Notes: generated by a model from the sequence alone, not told the origin. A stretch of DNA of 64,000 nt from an uncultured Flavobacteriaceae bacterium (GCA_947487895.1 CANKYF010000005.1:1-64000); one strand, 5' to 3'. Shown: positions 1 to 8,350, counted from the first letter of the stretch. A program made the numbers and translations.

Positions 1-93
1 CAATCTACAAGGTTAGAAACTAATTTAGTGTAAACACCTAATCTTTAACTTGTGTAAACTATGTATCTTAACGAACATTTTTTGACGAAACCC

Positions 94-1068
94 ATGAAAA
101 GTAAATTTCTACTAACATTTTTCACACTTATTTCAGGGCTTTCTGTTTTCGGACAGTTCAGTCGTGAAAATATTTCGACAGATTCATCTCAAATCGAAAT
201 AATCAGAAATTCAGTTTATCATATTTACGAAGAAAACTACAACAATAAAGATTCTGTTTGGTATAGTGTACACTTTATAAAAGATACGACAAGATTGAAT
301 ACAGAAGGTTGGTCAAAAAAAAGCGGAAAGAGAATTGGAATTTGGAAAGAATATAACTTTAATAAACAGTTATTATTTACTCGAGACTATGACAATGCAA
401 TTTGCGAAATGAATAAAAAACTATTTCCGCATCACGAAATACTCGAGCGGATGAAAAAAACGGCTGACAGTTTAATTATTTCTAATTATAGTCAAGATTT
501 TTATGAAAATCAAGTGCGTTTTGATTTTAACTGCTACGCTTATGATAAAGATGGTTTTGTTGGTAGTTGGACAGAACCAATGAAACGAAAACCGACTGAA
601 TTTCTTTTTCGATACCAAGTCAGGCTTAAAAATTCGGATTGGCAAAGTGAAATGATTGGAATTAAACTTGATGAAAAAGGGAATTACATCCCGAGTCACG
701 ACAGATTTAATAACAGCGGATTTGAAAAACTTGATTCAAAAAACAGAACTTTTGAAATTGATAAAACAAAAGCCATTTCAATTGCGAGAACATACGGATT
801 AAGAGGAGAAAATGTTTCCGAATTTTTAAAATGGGAGAGATTTAATAAGGTGACATTTTATGATGGACAGTTCAAATACTATATTGCGGAATTGACAGAC
901 CAAATAGACGAAATAAAAAAAGAGGGGCGTTCAAGAATAACTTATAAGTTCAATGTTTATTCCTTTAATCCTTGGACAGGAGAATTCTTAGAAATAAAGA
1001 AAATGAAACAAATAAAGGAATGGGGAAAAAATAGTGGATTTACATCTGATCTTTTACCTGATGAATAA
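94..1068 (+). CDS. Secreted protein of unknown function
   Basis: I do not recognise this family. The protein has an N-terminal hydrophobic signal peptide (LLTFFTLISGLSVFGQ), so export to the periplasm or outer surface is likely. I chose the ATG at 94 rather than the in-frame ATG at 61 because the signal peptide starts cleanly there (MKSKFLL). The mature part is polar, about 300 residues, rich in aromatic and charged residues, and has no membrane segment or recognisable catalytic motif. The phrase RIGIWKEYN loosely resembles MORN-like repeats but occurs only once. It is the first unit of the single-gene array that runs to about 12.3 kb, so the gene is probably accessory. Confidence 0.75.
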   Translation: MKSKFLLTFFTLISGLSVFGQFSRENISTDSSQIEIIRNSVYHIYEENYNNKDSVWYSVHFIKDTTRLNTEGWSKKSGKRIGIWKEYNFNKQLLFTRDYDNAICEMNKKLFPHHEILERMKKTADSLIISNYSQDFYENQVRFDFNCYAYDKDGFVGSWTEPMKRKPTEFLFRYQVRLKNSDWQSEMIGIKLDEKGNYIPSHDRFNNSGFEKLDSKNRTFEIDKTKAISIARTYGLRGENVSEFLKWERFNKVTFYDGQFKYYIAELTDQIDEIKKEGRSRITYKFNVYSFNPWTGEFLEIKKMKQIKEWGKNSGFTSDLLPDE

Positions 1069-1080
1069 AAAACTTGTGGA

Positions 1081-1216
1081 AACACCGTGTATAATTCATT
1101 GCTAGTTCTAGTATACTTACGAATCCCGATAGCTATAGGGATTCACGTATTTTCTATTCGGTTTGTATTTGCTAAATTAGGTGCTTAAAACACGCAGCAA
1201 ACCATATACAAACCGT
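1081..1216. repeat. Cassette-type intergenic element B
   Basis: This spacer starts with ACACCGTGTATAATTC and ends with ATATACAAACCG, so its ends are imperfect inverted repeats. It aligns along most of its length with the spacer at 3786-3916 (shared CGTGTATAATTCATTG, TATTTGCTAAnTT and GCA-C-A blocks). A nested near-perfect palindrome lies at 1121-1144 (arms GAATCCC/GGGATTC). The role is inferred: a recombination or mobile-cassette element. Confidence 0.6.
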
Positions 1217-1237
1217 AACCAATTAGATAAAAGATTA

Positions 1238-1792
1238 ATGAAAATTTTTGAAGAAATAAAAAAAGGAATCCCAAAAGATATAATTCTTCCTGCCGAATTG
1301 CAAAAACTATGTGAATGGACTGAAATAAATGGATATCCAATTAGCGGATATTTTGAATTAAGGGCAGATGATGGAGAAACTATGCGATATTGGCTTGGAT
1401 TTGATAATTTATCGAATAGGTTTGGGATATTTGGCGCAGGATCAGATGGTTCATTATATGCATTTTGGATAGATGATAATAATAAACAAAAAATAGTCCA
1501 TTTGGGTTCTGAGGGAGATGCAGTATATGTTCTCGCTGAGAATTTTGTTGATTTTTTAAGATTATTAGCTATTGGGTATGATGAAATTGGATTTGCGGAT
1601 ATGAGTAAAACTATCGAGGATTGGAATTTGGAAATCGGCAATGATAAAGAGGAAGGAGTTAATACTAAATTCATTGATTGGGTGGAGAAAGAATTCAACG
1701 TAAAAGTACCTAAAACTGGAAACGAAATCGCTGATTTTGACAATGAGGAATTCAAAGACTGGATTGAAAAACAAATAGAAAAATATTCATAA
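1238..1792 (+). CDS. SMI1/KNR4 (SUKH) family-like immunity protein
   Basis: The protein of about 184 residues reads as a SUKH-superfamily member. It shows the typical acidic, aromatic-rich body with RYWLGF, GIFGAGSDGSLYAFWI and HLGSEGDAVYVLAENFVDFLRLLAIG, which matches the alternating strand pattern and the conserved GSDGSG-like and ENF(V)DFL motifs of SMI1/KNR4 proteins. These commonly act as immunity proteins that neutralise contact-dependent or polymorphic toxins. The ATG at 1238 was preferred to 1181 because the residues before it run through the repeat-derived spacer. A long antisense frame over the same region was discarded. No toxin gene is adjacent, so it would be an orphan immunity gene. 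Confidence 0.75.
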   Translation: MKIFEEIKKGIPKDIILPAELQKLCEWTEINGYPISGYFELRADDGETMRYWLGFDNLSNRFGIFGAGSDGSLYAFWIDDNNKQKIVHLGSEGDAVYVLAENFVDFLRLLAIGYDEIGFADMSKTIEDWNLEIGNDKEEGVNTKFIDWVEKEFNVKVPKTGNEIADFDNEEFKDWIEKQIEKYS

Positions 1793-1798
1793 ATAACT

Positions 1799-1932
1799 GG
1801 CTAAAACACGGTGTATAAATAATAACGGTTTAAGTGATAAAAACTAAAGATCAATTATAAAACAAAAGGTAGTTTTAAACCGAAAGGTTTGTGATTAGAA
1901 ATCCACTACTATTTATAGTCGAGATGTTAGCA
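1799..1932. repeat. Cassette-type intergenic element C
   Basis: The spacer opens with GGCTAAAACACGGTGTATA and closes with ATTTATAGTCGAGATGTTAGC, so its ends are imperfect inverted repeats (GCTAA/TTAGC with inner TATAAAT/ATTTATA). An inner GGTTT-AAACC arm pair is also visible. Its ends resemble those of the spacers at 1081 and 4322, but the middle differs. Confidence 0.45.
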
Positions 1933-1944
1933 ATAATTTAAGAA

Positions 1945-2745
1945 ATGAAGAGAAACAGAAAAGTTAATAAGAATCCTATTTTATACTTAATAGTTTTACT
2001 ATTATTAGGTTGTGGTTCAAAAAAAAACCAAAATAATCCAACTGAACCGGAAACTTGGATATTTTTAATGGCTGGTCAATCGAATATGGCAGGTAGAGGT
2101 CTAATTGAAAGTCAAGATACTATTACAAACCCTCGTATTCTAACTATTAATTCTATTGGTAAAACTATTTTAGCTAAAGAACCACTTCATTTTTATGAGC
2201 CAAATTTCGCTGGATTGGATTGTGGTTTAAATTTTGGTAAAGTATTGATTAAACATCTTCCTAAAAATATAACAATTTTAATGATTCCCACGGCTGTTGG
2301 AGGAAGCTCAATTAAACAATGGATTAATAATGAAAACCATCGAGGTGTTAAACTCTTAGATAATTTTATTAAAAAAGTAAATATTGGAAATAATATTGGA
2401 ACCATAAAAGGGATTATTTGGCATCAGGGAGAAAGCGATGCTAATTCTAATGGTATTGAAAATTACCACGAAAATTTAATTCAACTATTCTCAAAATTCA
2501 GAGAAATTGTTAACAAACCCAATTTACCAATATTGGTTGGAGAATTAGGTTCATTTTCAATCAATAATGATAATTGGCAAAGTATTAATGAAATAATAAA
2601 CTCCTATTCCGAAATTGATAATAATTGTAAAGTTATTTCGACAACTGATCTTAAAGACAAAGGAGATAAAGTTCATTTTAATTCAGAAGGACAAAGAATT
2701 ATGGGAGAAAGATTTGCCTATGAAATCTTAAATATTTATAACTAA
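1945..2745 (+). CDS. SASA-type sialate O-acetylesterase-like lipoprotein
   Basis: This is predicted to be a surface or periplasmic carbohydrate esterase of the SGNH fold (DUF303/SASA, similar to carbohydrate esterase family 6). It starts with a lipoprotein signal ending in LLGC (Cys23). Block I is GQSNM (residues 44-48) with the nucleophilic Ser46. Block III is WHQGES (about 159-164). A C-terminal D-x-VHFNSEGQ block (about 239-250) supplies the His of the triad. The length of 266 residues fits a single catalytic domain. The family removes acetyl groups from sialic acid or plant and algal polysaccharides; the true substrate cannot be read from sequence. It is a single-gene unit in the accessory array. 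Confidence 0.88.
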   Translation: MKRNRKVNKNPILYLIVLLLLGCGSKKNQNNPTEPETWIFLMAGQSNMAGRGLIESQDTITNPRILTINSIGKTILAKEPLHFYEPNFAGLDCGLNFGKVLIKHLPKNITILMIPTAVGGSSIKQWINNENHRGVKLLDNFIKKVNIGNNIGTIKGIIWHQGESDANSNGIENYHENLIQLFSKFREIVNKPNLPILVGELGSFSINNDNWQSINEIINSYSEIDNNCKVISTTDLKDKGDKVHFNSEGQRIMGERFAYEILNIYN

Positions 2746-2750
2746 CTATC

Positions 2751-2904
2751 GGCAACAATGGTTATAATTAATACGGGGTCTGGTGTTAGATCCAAAGTTT
2801 AGAGTATTTTTTAGAGTCCGTCAAATCTTTTGATTTGACTAAGTGCTTAATCAATAATTAATCGCTTTTTAATTCCTGTACTAATCATAGTCGAAGCCGT
2901 TGCC
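2751..2904. repeat. Cassette-type intergenic element D
   Basis: The element is bounded by GGCAAC (2751-2756) and GTTGCC (2899-2904), an exact inverted pair, and contains CAAATC-TTTT-GATTTG inside. The left end (AACAATGGTTATAATTAATA) resembles that of the spacer at 9640. It is the first part of a 406-bp gene-free stretch. The remainder (2905-3151) is AT-rich, and I see no gene in it. Confidence 0.45.
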
Positions 2905-3151
2905 CACAATTATGAGACGTCTAATCAAATTTTTAAATTGGATAATTATATACAATTATAATCGGTTAGTATTTCATAAAATCATAGATTAGTTTTATAA
3001 CCTAATTTACATATTTGTTGGCATAATAATTGATGTAATTTACATATACTTTTTTAGTTTGAATAATTTCATCACTCTATAAATTTAGTGGTTTATTTTA
3101 AAATAATTAGGAATAGTAAAATACAAAGTATAATCTTTAAAACTATTTATT

Positions 3152-3604
3152 ATGGAAAAAGAATACAGTATTATTCAATTAATCCCCTACATCATTTCGT
3201 TTGTTCTATTGACTTTTAACATTATTCAGTTTGTATTTTATAGAAAGTACAGAAAACTACTTAAAACAAGTACAAAATCTTCTTTTTTAGATTTTTTTCT
3301 AATTGCCCAAAGCTGCACCAGATTAAGAGATTTAAATAAAAAATTAAGTGTGGAAAAAATGAAAGAAGAACTACTTAAAGAATTATATTATATAAGAGGC
3401 ATAAGTGATTCTTCTAGAAATAAAATAATTGCAATTTCTAGAGAATATTTAGGTGTAACACCAAAATTTGAACATCCAGCTTTTCCAGAAAAGAAGTTAA
3501 CAAATGAAGAAATATTAGGTAAGTATCCTGAAGATATTATTCAACTAGTAAAAGAAGAAAGTATTGATAAACAAACTGTAGATAATAAATCTGTGGCAGG
3601 TTAA
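3152..3604 (+). CDS. Membrane-anchored protein of unknown function
   Basis: I do not recognise the family. The 150-residue protein has one N-terminal transmembrane segment (residues about 8-30, IQLIPYIISFVLLTFNIIQFVF) followed by a basic stretch (YRKYRKLLK), so the rest should face the cytoplasm. The soluble part is mostly predicted helix and charged, and contains KMKEELLKELYYIRG. No catalytic motif is visible. It sits alone between two spacer elements. Confidence 0.7.
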   Translation: MEKEYSIIQLIPYIISFVLLTFNIIQFVFYRKYRKLLKTSTKSSFLDFFLIAQSCTRLRDLNKKLSVEKMKEELLKELYYIRGISDSSRNKIIAISREYLGVTPKFEHPAFPEKKLTNEEILGKYPEDIIQLVKEESIDKQTVDNKSVAG

Positions 3605-3785
3605 TTATTTAGTAAAACATATTCTGAAGTTAAAAATTAAAGTGGTCTAATCCCATCTGAGAATTTAAGTTTTCACCTCTTATATAGAATAATAAATAAC
3701 TATTTATATTTTATTTTGAACCATAAAAATACTACAAGAAAATAAAATCATTGGGATGAAAAACTATATTTGAATAAATAAATGT
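3605..3785. other. Gene-free AT-rich spacer
   Basis: No reading frame, RNA gene or clear hairpin is visible. Together with the repeat that follows (3786-3916) it makes a 330-bp gap before the DUF1801 gene. Confidence 0.5.
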
Positions 3786-3916
3786 GGGCAATAACGTGTA
3801 TAATTCATTGTTAGTACTCGCCTACTTACTAAAATCTACGAGGATTTTCTATTGGGTTTCTATTTGCTAATTTAGCGCTGAAATATGCAACGAGATCATA
3901 CACAATCACGTTGGCA
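3786..3916. repeat. Cassette-type intergenic element E
   Basis: This is the closest relative of the spacer at 1081-1216: it shares CGTGTATAATTCATTG near the left end, TACTTAC, TATTTGCTAATTT (3861-3873) and a CATACACAATCACG right end. The left end (GGCAATAACGTGTAT) and the right end (ATACACAATCACGTTGGC) are imperfect inverted repeats. Confidence 0.6.
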
Positions 3917-3935
3917 GTAATTGGATACAAGAATT

Positions 3936-4313
3936 ATGACAGAAGTAGAGAGTTTAATATATGAGTTTGATAATTCTCAAAGAGAAATTATGCTCTTTTT
4001 TCATAATATACTAATCAAAGAGTTTTCGCTGACTGACAAAATTACTTTTAAGAATCCTTGCTATTATAATAAAAGTTGGATTTGCTATTTAAAACCTCTG
4101 AAAAACGAAAAAATAGAACTTGCTTTTATGAGAGGTAACGAATTATCAAATCATCAAGGGCTTTTAAAGAGTAGTGGAAGAAAACAACTTAGAAGTGTTG
4201 AATTTTCTAATGTGAAAGAGATTCCAGTAGATATTGTTAAAGAGATTTTTCACGAAGCAATATTATTAGATGAAACAAAGCCTTATGAATCTAAAAGGAA
4301 GAAAAAAACATAG
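3936..4313 (+). CDS. DUF1801 family protein
   Basis: The 125-residue protein has the DUF1801 (YdhG-like) layout: an N-terminal helix, then TFKNPCYYNKSWICYL, then ELAFMRGNEL, GLLKSSGRKQLRSVEF and a C-terminal helix pair. The fold is small alpha/beta; its biochemical role is not established. I took the ATG at 3936; an upstream TTG at 3921 would add five residues. The gene is framed by an exact 10-bp inverted repeat, GTTGGCAGTA at 3910-3919 and TACTGCCAAC at 4318-4327, which supports it being one discrete movable unit. Confidence 0.85.
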   Translation: MTEVESLIYEFDNSQREIMLFFHNILIKEFSLTDKITFKNPCYYNKSWICYLKPLKNEKIELAFMRGNELSNHQGLLKSSGRKQLRSVEFSNVKEIPVDIVKEIFHEAILLDETKPYESKRKKKT

Positions 4314-4321
4314 AAACTACT

Positions 4322-4511
4322 GCCAACACGGTATATAGCAAATAAGGTTTTCGGTCGTTTATGAAAGTTCTGTACTATATACAAACGCCGCCAAATCGTT
4401 GATTTGGCTTTACAATGAAAAGATAAATCAAAATGCAAAAGTTTAGCTTAGTGCAAAACCGAAAACAACTGTTTATCTTCTGCCCTAAATCCCATATATT
4501 TAACGTTATGC
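4322..4511. repeat. Cassette-type intergenic element F
   Basis: The element begins GCCAACACGGTATATAGC directly after the DUF1801 stop and ends CATATATTTAACGTTATGC, so its ends are inverted-repeat-like (GGTATATA/CATATATT, CAAC/GTT). It holds inner complementary arms AAGGTTTTCGGT and ACCGAAAAC, and CCAAATCGTTGATTTGG (4390-4406), a hairpin with arms CCAAATC/GATTTGG. Confidence 0.45.
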
Positions 4512-4522
4512 TCAATTAAAGT

Positions 4523-4642
4523 ATGAAAAAAATTGAAATGAAAAAAAGATGAAAAGAATCTGCGAATGAAGGGGTAATTACTATAGCAGAGTATTTACTA
4601 AAAGAAGAAAAAAGTCCTTGGGTACAATTTAAGTTAAAATAA
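4523..4642 (+). pseudogene. Small decayed reading frame with in-frame TGA
   Basis: From an ATG at 4523 the frame reads nine codons, hits TGA at 4550-4552, then continues open for another 29 codons with protein-like composition (ITIAEYLLKEEKSPW) to a TAA at 4640. It may be the remnant of a short gene carried by a cassette. It is too short for a family assignment, and chance cannot be excluded. It lies in a 440-bp gap between the DUF1801 gene and the next gene. Confidence 0.25.
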
Positions 4643-4752
4643 CTTTTACTAACAATTTGCATAAAACATGGCTAGTAAGTGATAAACGTATTTTCAGAAT
4701 TAATAGAAATCAAACCCCTAACTTTAAGATATTTAATTAAATTTATAGACCT

Positions 4753-5178
4753 ATGAAATTTTTATTAAAAATGATTGTTACTATATGTGCGTTTTTATTT
4801 TCAATAACCTCTAGTTATTCTCAAACTACTGACGATAAAAAAGATATGAAAAAAAAGGATTATAAATATGGTGAAGTTTCTATTTTAATTATAAATGAAA
4901 AAGCTCATTTTAAAGATTCACTTACCGTTTTATTAACTGGTTTTAGTCACAAAGAACCATATGTTGGAGGACCTACAAAAGCTACTGCATATCTCACTGT
5001 TTCTAGAGGCAATATTAGTGAAGAAATTAACATTTCTGTACATGGTAAGGATGGCCACCCAGAAGTTTATTATGATTCCTTAAACTGGAATAAATATGAA
5101 TTTCATCTTAAAAGTATGGATTATGATAACTCTATAAACGTTATGATTTCTAAAAATAAAGTGGCATCCTCTGATTAA
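4753..5178 (+). CDS. Small secreted protein of unknown function
   Basis: The 141-residue protein begins with a clear signal peptide (MIVTICAFLFSITSSYSQ, cleavage after SYSQ expected). The mature part of about 115 residues is polar and looks beta-rich; I see no known motif and only one Tyr-rich strand region near the C-terminus. The gene stands alone, with gaps of 440 and 396 bp on either side. Export to the periplasm or cell surface is inferred. Confidence 0.7.
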   Translation: MKFLLKMIVTICAFLFSITSSYSQTTDDKKDMKKKDYKYGEVSILIINEKAHFKDSLTVLLTGFSHKEPYVGGPTKATAYLTVSRGNISEEINISVHGKDGHPEVYYDSLNWNKYEFHLKSMDYDNSINVMISKNKVASSD

Positions 5179-5574
5179 TCTAATGGATTAAATATAAATC
5201 TTTGTCATTTTTGGCAACTCCTAATATGTTTAGCTCAGTCACAAACTTGAATGATTTATAGATCTATTAACTTTATTTGACCTTTAAGCAGTTATGACTT
5301 ATTTATAATATCTTTTTTAGTTAAACCAGAAGCAACTTCTTTTCTATATTGAACTATTTTGTCTAAATTAGATTTGTCATTATAAGTATAGATAAAACGG
5401 ATAATAGATTCTTTACATTACCTATAATCTGCTTTTTAAAAGCAAATTGAACCCTATATGAAATTTTATTAATTTAGTACTATTAATCAACTGTATTAAA
5501 CGTAATATATCTGCTTGTTAGCGACCATTGAAATTAATGTGTTGACATCCCATATACACTATTATAATATCAAG
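5179..5574. other. Gene-free spacer with a possible gene remnant
   Basis: This 396-bp stretch has no intact gene. It holds a short open frame on the - strand (5292-5417), listed separately. I see no repeat shared with the other spacers. Confidence 0.4.
5292..5417 (-). pseudogene. Possible 3' remnant of a gene
   Basis: On the - strand 41 sense codons are open before a TAA at 5294-5292. The translation looks like real protein (IIRFIYTYNDKSNLD, then YRKEVASGLTKKDI). There is no start codon in this frame, and a neighbouring frame just upstream continues with a similar composition, which suggests a frameshifted fragment. No family can be named. Confidence 0.25.
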
Positions 5575-5952
5575 ATGGATAAAAGAGAATTGAATGAATT
5601 ATTAAGAAATGCTATTTACAAACGCAATGTTAAGGAAATAGAGAGGTTATTAAGATCAGGTGCTGACCCCAATTATCAAATTCCTGAACAGGAATATAAT
5701 GGAACGGCTGAATATAAATACCAACCCTACTCGCCTTTACGCTTGGTTGTTTTTATCATTTCTGATGCTATGGCCGCAGATGAAGAATTAGCTAAAGATC
5801 CTATAGTAGCAGACCTTTTGTTGAAGTATGGTGCTAATGCTAAATCAGCAGTGGAACTTATTGAACTAAGATACGGAACGTATAATCCAGAAATGGAAAT
5901 TACCCCCTTCTCAAAAGTATTGAATATGGTGTACGATGCCATTAAAGAATAA
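5575..5952 (+). CDS. Ankyrin-repeat-like protein
   Basis: The 125-residue protein contains an ankyrin-type repeat: LNELLRNAIYKRNVKEIERLLRSGADPNYQ (residues about 6-35), with the canonical LL-x-GADPN turn, and a second degenerate unit ending VADLLLKYGANAKSA. Such short ankyrin proteins bind partner proteins. I took the ATG at 5575 because the preceding 20 codons up to the TTG at 5515 lack ankyrin character. The next gene starts 12 bp after its stop, so the two are probably co-transcribed and may have partner functions. Confidence 0.72.
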   Translation: MDKRELNELLRNAIYKRNVKEIERLLRSGADPNYQIPEQEYNGTAEYKYQPYSPLRLVVFIISDAMAADEELAKDPIVADLLLKYGANAKSAVELIELRYGTYNPEMEITPFSKVLNMVYDAIKE

Positions 5953-5964
5953 ACCCTCAATTCG

Positions 5965-6858
5965 ATGAAAGATCATAAACCACTTCCGTTTTATGCTAAG
6001 TCCATTGCATTTGACCAAAACAGCGTACCCCATATACTAATAAGGCAAGGTAAAGATGGGTATTTTACCCAACTTACCAGTAATGATAAGCTACAGGTGA
6101 TTAAAAAAATTTCATCAAAATATTGGTGGTGTAAAAGTATAGTAAATCAAAATGAACATAGGCTTGGTTTGTTTACAGATGATGATCTTATGCAACAATT
6201 TACTGCCATCTCCTTAACAAACGACCAAAGAGGAAAGAAAATAACTAAAGAAAAAGCATACTACTTTCATCATGTCGCATCTACCTGCAATGCCCGTCCA
6301 TATTTTTTTATAAATAAATGCATTTGGACCTATAAAGACAATACAATTATTAACCTTCATGAACATCCTGAAGAACGACTTCCAGAGGAACAAAATGCCA
6401 CCTTTTTCATATATATTGAAAAGGGATTATTTAGGTCAGTTTTTTCTGATAAGCCAGCCAATTGGGAGCATATTTATAAACCAGGTTTAGGCAAACCAAA
6501 ACAGCTAGTTTATGACCCACATAATAAATTAGTAGTAGCTATTACCAATGTAAAAGGGTCTGGTTGGGTACATTTTATAGATACAAATGGGAAGGCAACA
6601 ACCTATGAAGAAATAGAAGGCTTATGGTCAGTAGCCATTTTTCAATCACGTTATTTTTTCTACAGGTGGGGAAACATTATAGAGATTACGAAGGAAGGCA
6701 AAAAAACAGTACATGAAATTAACGGAAAAATTGCCAGAAATCAATGTTTATTTGCTTCTTCAGAGGCACTCTATTTTGTGTGTGAGCATGAAATACATAG
6801 GTATAGTAACGATAAATGGTCAGTAATTCCTGTTACGGCTCAAAATATCATCTACTAA
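5965..6858 (+). CDS. Unknown protein, possible beta-propeller
   Basis: I do not recognise this 297-residue cytoplasmic-type protein (no signal peptide, no membrane span). It repeats short blocks of the form (x)-hydrophobic-aspartate/glycine turn-hydrophobic, such as LRQG-like and IDTNGKATTYEEIEGLW, suggesting a WD/propeller-like all-beta fold. It is translated 12 bp after the ankyrin-like gene, so joint expression is likely. The pairing of an ankyrin-like and an unknown soluble protein is common in polymorphic toxin-immunity neighbourhoods, but no toxin is seen here. Confidence 0.65.
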   Translation: MKDHKPLPFYAKSIAFDQNSVPHILIRQGKDGYFTQLTSNDKLQVIKKISSKYWWCKSIVNQNEHRLGLFTDDDLMQQFTAISLTNDQRGKKITKEKAYYFHHVASTCNARPYFFINKCIWTYKDNTIINLHEHPEERLPEEQNATFFIYIEKGLFRSVFSDKPANWEHIYKPGLGKPKQLVYDPHNKLVVAITNVKGSGWVHFIDTNGKATTYEEIEGLWSVAIFQSRYFFYRWGNIIEITKEGKKTVHEINGKIARNQCLFASSEALYFVCEHEIHRYSNDKWSVIPVTAQNIIY

Positions 6859-7069
6859 AAGTAAAATTATATAATAAGAAGTGAAGCCTACTGATTTGTT
6901 GATGAAAAAGAGACTTGAAAACTGAAGTTCTACATTAAAATTGAATGTGTATAAGCACCTAAATAACCAAAAGATGAAGAACAATTTTCACCAAGAAAAA
7001 CAAAGCATAACAAAACCTAAACTGCATTAAAACGCATTTTAGCCAAATCGTTGTGCCTAATTTGAGAAA

Positions 7070-7540
7070 ATGAAAGAACTAACATTTGAAATTAATTCTA
7101 ACAAAGAAATTTGGGAGCTTATTGACAAAGAACTTAATACAATTTTCATTCATAAGTTTGTACCAAATGAAGTGATTGAATGGTGGAAAACAGACTTAAA
7201 AACCCAAAGTGGAACTGAATTGAAAAACTTATCTGTTAGACAAATGGAAATGGATGTTCAAACTGACTTGAACGGATTGAAAAAAATACTTGAACTGAAC
7301 ACAAGACAATTAAGAATTTATCAATTCGACAAACCGATTTCAGATACACTAGAAATTGACAGGCTGCCTGAAAAGAATCGGAATCTAATTTTAAAACAAA
7401 ACGGATTAAAACACCTCTTCTTTGTTAACTTTGAGTTTATAACGATAGGAAGTTTTGAATCTGATTTTTTAAGTGGAATCGAATTGAACCCAAAATTTGA
7501 GAAACCAATTACGGAAAGAAAACAAAAACTGGCCGAATAA
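7070..7540 (+). CDS. Hypothetical protein
   Basis: I do not recognise this 156-residue protein. It has no signal peptide or membrane segment and looks soluble and mixed alpha/beta, with an N-terminal EINSNKEIWELIDKEL helix region and a FVNFEFITIGSF strand near the C-terminus. It stands alone, with GTTGTGCC just upstream (7050-7057) and another spacer element downstream. Confidence 0.62.
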   Translation: MKELTFEINSNKEIWELIDKELNTIFIHKFVPNEVIEWWKTDLKTQSGTELKNLSVRQMEMDVQTDLNGLKKILELNTRQLRIYQFDKPISDTLEIDRLPEKNRNLILKQNGLKHLFFVNFEFITIGSFESDFLSGIELNPKFEKPITERKQKLAE

Positions 7541-7544
7541 AAAC

Positions 7545-7640
7545 TGCACCTAACAAAGATGTATAACCACAATTACGGCGGATTTGACTACGCACGAATC
7601 CACTCGAAATTGCTAAGGCTTGTGTTTAAGTAACTCATAG
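7545..7640. repeat. Cassette-type intergenic element G (partial)
   Basis: The stretch CTGCACCTAACAAAGATGTATAACC follows the stop of the 7070 gene and resembles the left ends of the other spacers (xxCAACAxxGTATAA). A right half was not found; instead the TetR promoter follows. Confidence 0.3.
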
Positions 7641-7718
7641 TTATAAAAGACCATTAGTCAACACTTAAAAACCCTTCTTTCAAAAAAGTGAAGAATTATA
7701 ACCAAGTAAAGCTAAAAA

Positions 7719-7750
7719 TTTGCACATTCATATACCGTAGAGTATATTTG
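7719..7750 (+). promoter_or_regulatory. tetR promoter with overlapping operator
   Basis: TTTG (7719-7722) and TATATTTG (7743-7750) are separated by 20 bp, the Bacteroidota -33/-7 form. The 18-bp palindrome ATATACCGTAGAGTATAT (7730-7747) covers the spacer and the -7 box. The start codon is only four bases after the -7 box, so the transcript may be leaderless. Confidence 0.65.
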
Positions 7751-7754
7751 AAAA

Positions 7755-8345
7755 ATGATAAGATCTGAAAAAACAAGGCAATTAATTATTGAAAAAACCT
7801 CTTCTATATTTAATAAAAAGGGTTACACGGGAACTTATTTATCTGATTTGACTAATGCTACAGGTTTGACAAAGGGCAGTATTTATGGCAATTTTAAGGA
7901 TAAAAACGAGGTTGCCTTAGAAGCTTTTAAGTACAATTATAAATTCCAGACTCAACATATACTTAATAAAATTGATAAAGAAAATAATGCAATAGATAAA
8001 TTAATTGCTTTATTAAATCATTATAGAATAGCATTTAAACCAATTTTTAAAAACGGAGGTTGTGTTATATTAAATACCGCTGTAGATTCTGATGATGGAA
8101 ATGAATTATTAAATAAAGAAGTGATAAAAAAAATTCATAATTGGCACCAAAAAATAACTGATATTTTGATAGACGGTATTACCAAAAATCAAATTAAAAA
8201 AATAGACGTTATTCAACACGCGTATAGAATGATTTCTATGATTGAGGGTAGCATATTATTAGCAAAAACATTAAACAAACCCGAGATTTTAGTAAATAAC
8301 ATAGATTATCTAGAAGCAGAAATTCTTCAGTTAAAACAAGAGTAA
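7755..8345 (+). CDS. TetR/AcrR family repressor
   Basis: The 196-residue protein has a typical TetR N-terminus: helix 1 RQLIIEKTSSIFNKKGY, then the helix-turn-helix LSDLTNATGLTKGSIYGNFKDKNEV (residues about 28-52). The C-terminal helices (ligand and dimer domain) include CVILNTAVD, like TetR_C of YxaF/LmrA type regulators. An 18-bp palindrome overlaps its own promoter and a nearly identical one lies in front of the ketoacyl synthase gene 49 bp downstream. I therefore infer that it represses itself and that gene and is released by an unknown ligand, perhaps a fatty acid-like compound. Confidence 0.92.
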   Translation: MIRSEKTRQLIIEKTSSIFNKKGYTGTYLSDLTNATGLTKGSIYGNFKDKNEVALEAFKYNYKFQTQHILNKIDKENNAIDKLIALLNHYRIAFKPIFKNGGCVILNTAVDSDDGNELLNKEVIKKIHNWHQKITDILIDGITKNQIKKIDVIQHAYRMISMIEGSILLAKTLNKPEILVNNIDYLEAEILQLKQE

Positions 8346-8350
8346 AAAAA

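Noticed and set aside
1121-1144. GAATCCC/GGGATTC hairpin as a terminator of the first gene
   Set aside because: No T-run follows and it is embedded in a spacer repeat; it is better seen as part of the repeat.
1177-1755. Open frame of 192 codons on the - strand over the SUKH-like gene
   Set aside because: Ser/Pro-rich low-information translation; the + strand protein has clear family motifs.
7050-7640. GTTGTGCC before and CTGCACC after the 7070 gene as a matching inverted pair
   Set aside because: They are not complementary over more than a few bases, so the pair does not hold as strictly as that at 3910/4318.
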